Both the position numbers and the translations under genes were made by a program. From contig JBBHKE010003171.1 in assembly GCA_037447655.1 (NCBI GenBank), positions 10,001-69,437 on the forward strand: a stretch of DNA of 59,437 nt, given 5' to 3'. The notes under the pieces were generated by a model. The model was not told where the DNA came from and did not search any database. It was given only the letters and a program-made list of their open reading frames with translations. This document shows positions 22,672 to 34,600 of the stretch, piece by piece (within the stretch, counting starts at the first letter, position 1; each line of letters starts with the position of its first letter). The DNA is from Zygnema cylindricum. Its lineage: Eukaryota; Streptophyta; Zygnematophyceae; Zygnematales; Zygnemataceae.

Positions 22672-25600
22672 CTTGGTCGTCATGAAGGAGTTTTTTCAAA
22701 CTGCCCTTCTCCATAAACTCGTACACAAGAATCTGCTCCGTGCCCTCATCGCAATATCCCAAGAGTTGAACAATGTTGGTGTGGCTCATTTGAGAGATGA
22801 TGTCCACCTAGAGAATACACCAGAGACAGAGAGGTGGATAAGGTCAAAAGATATTCATTTCCAGTTCAGAGTTAATCTCACTTATAGCATGTATCAATGA
22901 TAATTGTTTCATTTTCGGCAACAACCATAACCCTAATGATGGTCACCCAAATTTTCTAATAAGAGAGTTAAAGGAAGGAAGGAAGGAAGGAAGGAAGGAA
23001 GGAAGGAAGGAGTAGTGAAAGGGGCAGATTATTTTGAGTAATAGAAATGATTGGCCTTGAATGCCAGAACGTAGAAAATGCAGAAACTTGTTTCAACACA
23101 ATCCGAAACTAACAAGATGGTATTAAGAACCTCAAAATTTTGGAGGAGACTGCGGGAGATACTGGAAAAAGGTTTTTTCAAACCTGACTTACTTTTGTGG
23201 ACGCTCACATGCATTTTTGAACTTGTGGTATTGACCTATGTTTACAACAAGAACAACTGACAACCAAAATAGACATTCTTGCATTCGCTTCTTGTGGGTC
23301 TTCTTACCTCTTGCTTAAAAGCTTGTAAGCTCACTATAGAGGCGTTAATTGCCCTTTTTACAGCCCACTTCTCCCCATCCTCCTTCACTCCTATATATAC
23401 TGTGCCGTAGCCTCCCTCTCCAAGCACATTGTCTTTACTGAAGTTCTTTGTGGCGGCCGCGATGTCTGGGAGGGAGATTCGTTTCACGGAGCGTTTGTCT
23501 CCAAGAGAGTCTCTATTTCCTAGAGTCCAACATGAGAATTATGAATACCCAACTATTCTTTAGTCCTTTTGCATATTTCTTGTGAAGGAACTTCGAAATG
23601 TTTTCAGAAATATGCAAAATGTTCGTACAAAAATTAACATTTATATGCTATATAAATATAATGAATCATTCATTTACAAAAAACAAGAAACATAACATAC
23701 TGGCAACAAAACATCAACCGGGCGAAAAATGGTCCTTGAAACAATTTAGTATGGTAGTCTATCCTTTCACAAGTTCACGTCGAACAATTGCACCCTTCGC
23801 CGTGCACACCGTCATCCGGATGTGGGGCAAAAAGGATATAATTGTGAGACCATTCCATTGCAATTTTCTTCTAGGAAAGTTTCTTCTGTATGCATGTCGA
23901 CAATAGAGAAAATGAGGAAAAAAACGTAGGAATTGGAAATTGCACTATAGTCTTGTGGCATTCTTAGGTAGCCATATGAAAAATATTGTGATGTTGCATT
24001 TTTTGCAATTTACTTTATGCTCCATCTCAAACAGAAAGAAATCCTGAGAAAATAACACGGATGCTGAATTTAATTAAAGTTTATATCGGTTCCTTTGCAT
24101 GTTTCAATCGAAGGGTCGATGGAATGATCGAGGTGTGTGATTGTTAATTTGACAAGCACGGGTTTTAGGGCTTGAGCCTCACTTCGGTAACACAGGAAAT
24201 AGCAGCAGCCTAAAAGGGCTATTAGGGAAAGGACGGCCGCCGTGGACCCCGCAACGACTCCAATTAGAAGGCCATTGGATTTGCTGTCGCCTGCCACGTG
24301 TCGCACAACCATGCCGGCCAATGGTAAGAATGGGTTCAAAATCGGTCAGTATAATTAGGTGTCTCAAAAATGATTAGCCAATAATTACAGGCTTTAAGTT
24401 AAACCATACACAAGATTGCCAATTATACAAGATTTATGATGGAGGAGAAATTTCAGAAATGAAAACTGAATAGTATAGTGAAGAATAAACTCTTAAAATC
24501 GCACTATAATCTAAAGCCAATCTAGTTGCAATCCGTTTTTCTGGTTGCATCTATTAACCTTTCTGTAACTCTGGAAATTTGAGAACTGCCTAATCACTAG
24601 AAAATATTTTCAAAGCTTATCAGTAATAACAATAAATATTCAGCAGAAATCATTCCATCTACTTCCATAGCTGATGAAAAGATGTCCAAAGAGGGCTACC
24701 ATGTGGGCAAAAAATTTGGTCCGAAATTCATTTTTTACCAATCCTAAACATTAACTTAGTTTTAGTGTGGTTTTTATCAATATTAAACAAAATGACACTG
24801 GAACTTTTAGGCCTATTTAAAGTTTCATCTGGAGCCAAGAGCCTCTAACGGCAGCCCAAACTGTCGAAGATAATATATCTTACACCAAAACCAAGAAAAC
24901 TACACCGTGTATCGTTATTAGTGTTAATGTTTTTTCCGCCACTTAAAACATATTTTCTCCGGACACAATTGTCCAATTTTCAATTTGAGACCACCAATCA
25001 GAAGCTGAGAATATTACTTTTCAATCGCAACCGTCAGATCCAACATCCGACAAGTGTGTTCGGAGAAAAGATGTTTTAAGAGGCGAAAAAAACATTAGCA
25101 CTAATAAAGATTCACGGTATAGCAAAACAAGGGCGCATATTATTTAATGGGCAACAAACCGAGAAAACAAAATATCACACTCAAAATTTGCAAATAGACT
25201 GTGTGCCAAATGTGTGCCAAACATCAAAATCCTTGGACTCACCGAGAGGTGGAGGAGGAGGGGAAGGAGGAGGAGGAGGAGGGGAAGGAGGAGGAGGAGG
25301 AGGGAAAGGAGGGGAAGGAGGAGGGGACGGTGGTGGGGAAGGCGGCGGCGGTGGTGAAACTGCAAATTTCAGAAGATAAAAAAGACACCTAACAAATTAG
25401 TATCACTAAAGCGATTCAAATGTTTTTGATGAAATGTAGTTTACCATTTCAGTGGCCAATGCTAAACTTGGAAATAAACTCAAAAAACTTGTTGTTAAAC
25501 TTTTCATCTAAACAAGTATTGCTAATCCTTAGTTGCACGTGTATTTAGAAGTCAGTGCAAGTACAAAAGCTAACAGATACAAAACAGGATATTCTCCTGT

Positions 25601-28600
25601 GTTCTTCAATTGGAAGACTGAAATATTAATACCCCATCCATCATAGACAAAAACCTAAGAAAACCCAAAAAAAAACCCTAACAAACCACATGGAAATACA
25701 ACTTAGAGTTATTACGGTTCACACTAACTATGATAATGAAAGAAAATTTTGGGTCAAACCATACAAATCCTAGGTTATATAGCATGTACCAAAATAGTGT
25801 GTGGTCTTTATGTGATTCTCTAATTTTATAGATCTCAAGACTTTGGTGTGAAAATAAATGCAGTCCAGACTAATAACAATGCAAATTGTAGTAAAATAAG
25901 AATTGTTTCTCTTGATCCTCCAAACTTGCACGCTTGAACAGTACCACACAACACTTGCCTCAATTTTTATTCTAAGTCCTCCCCCTAAGGCTAAGTTAGG
26001 AAGTGCACTCACCATAGCTTCGCACATACAAATCCCACCCGATTCTATTGACTCGACCTGTGTCGTTGAGAATAAGTTGTTTCTGATAACAACACGCGTT
26101 CCCATCGTACACAAAACCCAAACAGGTGCAGTTGGTGGAGCAGAGCTCTTGGCACCAAATGAGGACAAAAGTTTCTGGTATGTTATAATAGCAGTAGTGA
26201 TCCATGTCATTGGATGGAGAATCTTTGCCAGAAATTCCTATATATTTATCTGACAATCCATTTTCTACGCATGTTGACCCGCCTGTGTTCAAGTTACCGA
26301 CAACAAAGAAAAACAATCAGCACAAAAAAGACTAGTCACCACCATCTCCCTCTCCCTCTCCCTCTCTCTCCCCCTCCCCCTCTCCCTCCCCCTCCCTCTC
26401 CCCCTCCCCCTCCCCCTCCCCCTCCCTCTCCCCCTCCCCCTCCCTCTCCCCCTCCCCCCCCCCTCCCCCTTCCCCTCCCCCTCCCTCTCCCTCTCCCTTC
26501 CTCAAGAACACTAGTGAAAATAATTTGAGAAAAATCGTTGCCTGTACATAACCACTTAGATTGTAAACTCAATAGACATCCATCGTGAAAAGAAAAAAAT
26601 AAATACCAACTTGATCCTTTATCGGCGCTTAAAAAAATAATATGTCCGAGATTCTCATTTTTATTCACTTTCTTGCCGCCAATTCAGCATGAGAAACTCA
26701 CCAACAGATCGTACATATAAACTAGAATCTTCATATACTTCCCACAAATCACTTGAGGCATCAAACTTTTTTGAACAAATGGAATCTCCGGAGTATCCTG
26801 CGACCAGATTAAAAGCTACGCAGTCGCAGTCTGCCGTACAGAGGGCCTTGCATTGGTCGAATGTGTCGTCCACCGATCCGATTAATTGGAACTCTTCGAT
26901 GTTATACTGGGGCAAACGTGTATTGTTGTATTTAGTGTAGCTGTCGAACCTTCTTGTGCATATCGCTGCCATAATTTAGATGAACACAAAAAAGAAATAT
27001 TCAAGTTACGTAAGCCCTGGCTTTGAAGATAAAAAGAAACATTACTGGTGTGCAAACAAATGAATAAAGCACTTTAAAAACTTAATTTCAGACGCAAGAC
27101 ACAAAACAAATATGCTTACTTTCATTCAAAAAAAGTTGTATGAACAAAACCTAATTTCCCAAGTCTGGTATCCACCTGCAGTAGTTCAATCGCGGAGGAG
27201 AGAAATGCAATATTATATCGTGTATAGTTTCAAAGGAAAAAACAAAACAAACATAGATGGCATACCATAACATAACATTAATAACATTACATCGATGCCC
27301 CTAAATTTCACCCCTTGAACCGAAAACATAATCAATGCCACTAACTTTTTTTTCTTTAGTGCTACTTCTTTACGGTACAGAATCTCCCTAATTGAATTAG
27401 AATCAACAACACGGATATAAAGTCCACGCTAATAATCCCTTTAAAAACCATTCACGGTGCACCTCCCTGTAGGGGACGTCCTCTTTATGGCTCCTTTTAT
27501 GCAAACCATAATGGTGGATCCATTCACCAACCAAAACCATTCATGCCATGCATCAATTGTGTGAGGGATACAAGAGTTTGTTATTATGACATAAACAGTA
27601 GAAGTTTGTATTTATGGGCATGTTGCAAACTTGAACATCCAAATTTCATCCCTTCATCAAAATAAAGCAAAATACATCAAATAAGTATATGGAACGACAA
27701 AAATAAAAACATTGACTAACAAGTATAAATTTCCAAATTAAGTTGATGTCATCATAGTTCATGATGTACCTGAAGGTGGTGGTGGAGAAAGAGGTGGTGG
27801 TGGAGAAATAGTACTAGGAGGGGGTGGTGGTGATGGTGGGAGTGATGCTAAAAAACACATGAGAAGCATTTAAACAATGTTAGAAATGAAACATGTAGTT
27901 TTGCTTCACTGGTAAAAATGCAATCAATGTTGAACATGGAACTTTATTAAGGTATGTTTATTCTAAAACTGTCTTTTGGGCGAAACACGTCTAATGAGGG
28001 TTTTTAAGGTTTTTCTGGTCATTTCTTTTGATCCATAATCTTGAATGAATTTTAGTGTGTATCGGTTTTACCTCGTTTAAACATCCAGGCATGCACTCAA
28101 TAGAAAAATTGACCAAAAAAAACATTAATTCAATTGACACTATTGTGTAAGTGCAACTGTGTTATTTGATAATGTTATAATGTTTGAGTGGATCGACAGT
28201 GAAAGGTGAAAGATCTACAAGGCATTATATCATGGAATTTGTATGATTTTTTTTTTAATTAGAGGTTCTTATAGTAGTAGCATTCAATTTGAGACGAGTC
28301 AAGCAAGAAAAACAAAAAAAACAAAAATATGTCACCATACATTTTGGAAAATGTTAAACTATGACTTTAGGAATTAGGAACCTGTATTTTACATGATCTT
28401 CATCACCATTATATTATTTTCCCTTTTTCAAAGATATTGTAAATCCACAATAGGCTAGTAGCCGAACCTATTTTCAGGCGTTATATGTTTAAGATCGTCA
28501 TTTCCAACTCTAGTGTTGCATGTGTAATTGGAAAGTGGAAAATCATATGAAAATGCTTGAAACCCCTCCTATTTCCCTATATTTGGCCACAACCCATGTA

Positions 28601-31600
28601 CCGTCACTGATTTTTGTAACACCCCCTTGGCGATAGAATGGCGATAGAAGCACACTTACCGTTTTGTCGTACATACAAGACTACGGTTGGGTCTAGATTT
28701 AGACTGGAGGCGTTGAGAAGAGAGCTTTTAAACCAACAGGTGTGGTTAGCCCCATTGTTAAGGGTTTCAAGAGAAAAAGCCACACAGCTGCAATTCGCCG
28801 CACATGTTGCCGTACAATTTATCACAGTTTTTGAAAGACCCAAAGTGGAGTTAAATGTGGACTCGTCATATCCTTGTGAATTTTTGCCCTCGTACGTCGT
28901 AAAGGTGGAAAGTTTTCCCGCACATGTCGTCGCACCTGTATGGACAAAAATAAGTAAGAAACGAAAAAAGATAGGATTCATTCTTTCTGATTGTCTATGT
29001 TTTGGACCCTGCTCAACCACACATCATTTCTTTTCATGTAATTATACTTCAAAAAAGTACATATCATTTTGTCATGGCTTCTTTTTGTGTTTTTTTTCTT
29101 TCAGTACATTATCATCGTAGCTCGTGGGTTTTATATAGCCGTACAAATTATAGCACCGTCACAATTTACTGGTAGTTATTAGATATTCGTGCAACTTTCG
29201 GGTAACATGTGATGACTTGTCAAAATTGTCTCCGATTGAGCAGACTTGATAGTAGAAATCTTTTCTTCACTTTTATTACTGTAAGTTTTTAAGGGAAAGG
29301 GCATGGTGGGCAAAAAAAAGAGAAATAGGAGAAAGAGACCAAAGGCAAAAGAGAAAGGAATCATGGCAAAGAAGATTAATGAATCAAATAAGAAAGACTA
29401 AAATCAACATTAAGAATGCAAAGAGAGAAGCAACGGGGATAGAATGCCCTCTCATCATTATCGATAGATTGGATCCACAAAATGAATAGATCAAACACTA
29501 AGCCTAGCTTTAGATTTAAACTGGGCGGTTACACTACGTCCAATAAAATGAAAGCCGCAAAAGAGGGAAAGGTTGAATCAGTGACGGCCAATGACAAAGC
29601 CGTTGGACGGGAGAGTCAAAAACAAAAATATAATGATGTTCTATGGAATTATAGTGGTAGAATCCCAAATCTACAATAAATATTGTGAAGGTACACTTTA
29701 CATTACGCGTTAAAAGGTGCGACGGGATATATCGACAAAAATTAGATAATGTTCTAGTGAGCTAAGAGACAAAATAATTACAACGATTGCAAAATGTGAA
29801 ACGGATAAGGCATTAAACGAACAACAATGTTAAATGAACCAACGTAAAGCTAACGCGAAACGACAGTACACCGTGTATCGCTATTACTTTACAAGTGATA
29901 CACGGTGTACGGTTCCATACTAAACATAAAATACGCATTAAAGTTTCACTAATTACACAATTGACCATAGTTCAAAAGTAGGCGTTTTTATGGTAGGCCT
30001 TTGGTAGGCGCACAAAACTTGGCACTAAACTCGCGTAGAGTAGGCATATTGTATGGGTGTGAGTTGCGGACACTCTTGTACGATCGTACGAATATGACGT
30101 ATGATCATAGTACAGCGCACGCCACCTGACGAAATATTTTAGCGAACTGACGCGGCGTAGGATGACATTCCGCCGGAAAAAAAACCAGGAAAAAAAAAAA
30201 AAAACGCGGACGGGCAACCTGGTTGATCAATTTGAGGCTTTATTTAGTGTGGCCTTCAAAATTGCAGACGCTAATATGACAAATAGTCCTATCGTAAGTT
30301 GTGTTATGGGCTTTTCATGTGATCTTCTTAAGATCGCTACTTTCACAAGCGTAAGTTACGATTTCGTCCTTACAGACATAGGGACACTTGAACACCGGGT
30401 CCGGCGGATCCGCGCTAAAATACAAAGTAATTTCGCTAAGTTACAAGTACATGGGGACACACCCTTAGACATGCCATTTAATTCTCTATCGATCGATGTG
30501 CAACTCAACCCTCTTAACCTTTTTTTTCATTTTTCGACCAATACAATATGGGTCTTAAGGGCATATTGTATGTTTTGCATACAATAGGCATACTATATGG
30601 GCCTACTTTCACCTACTTTTGAATTATGCAATTGACATTGTACTTCAACGAGTTACTTATTTTTTCCCTTGTTTCGTGTGCACTTATCCGACCACTTCGT
30701 TGCATTGCAAGCATAGATGCCCCATGCGCATATTACGCACGGTATAAATTAACGAATACTACGTACGGTACGCTTCAAACGATGTTGAAAAGTTAATAAA
30801 ATGCGTACCCTACTTTGTATTCGTACACGTTTTGTACATTTACATACAGTGTCCGTATATGTCAGTATTTTGAGGGTTATTTTAAGGGAGGTTTTATGGT
30901 TTAAGGGTACAATTCCGTACATTTCGTATATTGCACTATAGCTGCCGCACACTTTTCATAAATCTGCATAGTGTCTGTATTTTCCATACTTTGTACGATT
31001 ATTTACTTTAGGGTTTGTAGGGTACATTTTCGTACATTCGCGTATATTTCCGTACAGTTTCGTTACATTTTTCATTCATTTTCGTACAGAGTTTGTATTT
31101 TTCGTATTTTCTAGGGTTATTTTACTTTAGGGTTTGTAGGGTATATTCTCCTACATTCTTTCCATACTTTGTACGATTATTTACTTTAGGGTTTGTAGGG
31201 TACATTTTCCTACATTCGAGTATATTTCCGTACAGTTTCGTAACATTTTTCATTCATTTTCGTACAGAGTTTGTATTTTTCGTATTTTCTAGGGTTATTT
31301 TACTTTAGGGTTTGTAGGGTATATTCTCCTACATTCTCGTATATTTTCGTACAGAAACGTCACATTTTCGTTCATTTTTGTGCAATGCTCGTACATTTTC
31401 GTACTTTTTCAGGTTATTAAAAAGGGGATTTTCATATTTTAGAGTTTTTGTGGTATATTGCCGTACGTTCCTTCATATTTCGGTACAGCTGCATTAGATT
31501 TTCCGTTCAATTAGGCTTTTAAAGGTACACTTTGTTAGAATTCTGTCTCCGTTTCTTGCTAAACCCCACAAGTCAAAGTTAGTCAAGGTTGCGTGAGAAT

Positions 31601-34600
31601 GAATCAACCGGAGTCCTGTTAGGTACATGTACGGTTGAATAAACCTCACGGTACATTTGCGTAGAGGTCAAGTTAAATTTTTTAAGACGTCAAGCATACT
31701 TTGCGTAGACGTCAACAATTGTAAAACGTAGTCGTCTACTTGTATTGTACGGCAAGTGAAGTCGTCGCAAATTTCGAGTGTATGACACGTAGCGAATTGT
31801 GACCGTTGATTTGTTTACGTAGGTCACAAGTTAAGATATTTTTTTTTTAAGTGACAGAAGTACCGTAGTACCTACATCATCAACACATATAAAATGTACT
31901 CATAACTGACATTGAAATTAATCAACAATCAACTGAATGATTCTCTCCAATTTCTCATTACTGCTATTTTGGCACAGAGTGCTTATTTTGTCAAGTAATT
32001 AATCTATCTTCTTCCTTGTTCATTAATTAAGCTTTACATATGGAGAGTTGTTTTCCTTAGCTTCTTGTCTTGTAATTGATCGATCCTATGACCACTTTTT
32101 TTGGATCTCAACATGGTATCAGAGCTTTAGGAAAAATTGAGACATACAAAAATTTAATGGCAGTAATTACTTATTGTGGAAAGCTTAGATACAACGAATT
32201 CTAAAATTTAAAAATTAATCGGGTATTGTAGCAGGGCACTGAACGTAAACCTGTTGAAGCCCTAGTGGCAGCCGAATATGATAGAAGGGAAGAAGAGACA
32301 ACGATGACCCGAATTCCAAAAATTAAGAATTACTGGGGTATTCTAGCAGGCACTGAACGTAAACCTGTTGAAGCCGTAGCGGCAACAGGATTTGATAGAA
32401 GGGAAGAAGAGGCAGCGACATTAACTTTTCCAGCAGTGGAAGACAGTCAACTTTTACACATAGTTGAGTTGGATAAACCTAAGGCTATGTGGGATAAACT
32501 AAGGATTGTACATGAGCGAACTCATCCGTCCAATATTATGCAATTAAATAACAAATTGCTAGACTTTAGTATGGAGAGTGGAGATACTATGGAAACCCAT
32601 ATCAATAGACTGAAAAAGCTTAAGTTAAAGTTAGCGGCAATCGGCTCAAAACTAAATGATGCTGACTTGATCCTCACACTGTTTAGGTCATCGCCATCAC
32701 AGTATGCTATGATGATCACGGCTTTGAAAAGTCAACCTACTGTAGACTTCGTTGTAGTATGTCAGCATTTCATTTAAGAAAAGTTGAAATTTAAAGAAAG
32801 GAGGAAAAAGAGTCAGATACAGCTCTTTATGCCAAAGGCAAACAGTCAGTAAAACGTATTGAGTCAGTAGCTGCTTGTGCTATATGTGGCAAAACTAAGC
32901 ATCAAACTGTTGACCATAGATTCAAAAAGAAAGAGACTGAAAACTTCAAGAAAAATATTGTTTGTTACAATTGTGGAAAACTAGGTCATAAGTCTTCAAT
33001 TTGTCGTAGTAAAGACAAAAACAAACAGAACAATCACTCGTTTGCCATGAACATTCAAGATGAGACTAAACTTTTCCTCACACAATCAAATGCTCAGAAA
33101 AATAAATGGATTATAGACTCTAGAGCGTCTCATCATATGCGTAATGACAATTCCATCTTTTCTTCTCTTAGAGCATTACAAAATCCTCGACGCATTGTAT
33201 TGGCAGATGATAAGATTCTAGAGACAAGTTTCATGGGCGAGGTAAAACTACAGTTATACTGTGATACAAGTAGCCATTAAGGCCATCTAAAAGAAGTTTT
33301 ATACTTACCAAGTTTAAAGCATAACCTATTCAGTGTTATGCATGCTATGAGGAGTGGACTAAAAATCGAATTTGAGAAAAAGAAAAATGAGCGTTGTGAA
33401 ATCAGAACTGAGGGAAAGCTAATCGCTTTTGGATATCCGGAAGGGAATCTTTTTGCTCTACGTTTGGATGATGAAGATGCATAGATGAATTTCAGCAAAT
33501 AAGCAGAGACTTTTGAGCTAGGGCATTAGCAGTTTGATCATCTCGGAGAGCAGAATCTCAAACTACTTATCGAAAAGAAGATGGTCTGAGGACTTGAAGA
33601 CGTCAAAACCAAAGACAACCTTAAGATGCCAGGTACTTTAGGTAGAGAACATGAAGTGGAGCCTTCGTCATCCATGCTAATTTCTATTCCCTATCAAACT
33701 TCTTTCATTCCCAGGAGAACATCAACCTTTCAATCTTTAGCAGTGGAGAAGTTCCTGGCACGACAACTTTGTAAATTACCACCTCTCCAAATCCGATTGA
33801 ACAATCGAGATTGAAGGTAACTCCTCAAAGAGTCTCTAATCGGATACGTGCTTAACCAAAACGGCTCATTGAAGAAACGAGAGTTGTGGGTTTAGCTTAT
33901 TGTTTTATGGCGACATAGGGGGAACCGCAAACCTTTCATAAAGCTTTGGAGAGTTCTAATTCTCAGAAATGGAAAGAGGCAATGAATTAGAATATTAATC
34001 ACTGATCAAAAACAAAACTTAGACCTTAGCAGAACGCCCAAAAGAGAAAAACATTGTGGGGTGTAAATGGGTCTTTATAATTAAAAGGAAACTAGATGGG
34101 TCAGTGGAAAGATGTAAAGCGAGGTTGGTAGCTAAGGGATATTCCCAAGAAGAGGGGGTTGATTATATTAAGACTTTCTCACATATTGTGAAGTTTAATA
34201 GTCTCAGAAGTATAATTGCCTTAGGGGCAGCAGAGGGTATGCAGATACATCAGCTAGATATTAAAACTGCATTCCTAAATGGGGATTTAGAAGAAGAATC
34301 CTACATGTAACAAGCAGAGGGCATGGTAGAAGCAGGAAAAGAACACATGGTGTGTAAACTACACAAATCCATATACGATTTAAAACAGAGTCTTAGGTGT
34401 TGGAATATCAAACTATACGGTTTAAAACAAAGTCTTAGGTGTTGGAATATCAAACTTGACACCGAAATGAGAAAACAAGGCTTTAAGAGATGTCACACAG
34501 ATAGAGCAGTTTACACTATTGGGGAAGACAAAAACTTAGTGATTGTCTTTGTTAATGTCGATGACACGAGTGTGTTTGGTTATGTGTCATTTGAGATTGA

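Noticed and set aside
26345-26502. Pro-rich exon in the kinase gene between the two adjacent PAN exons
   Set aside because: Pro codons lie on the plus strand, whereas the gene is on the minus strand, where the tract reads Gly/Arg.
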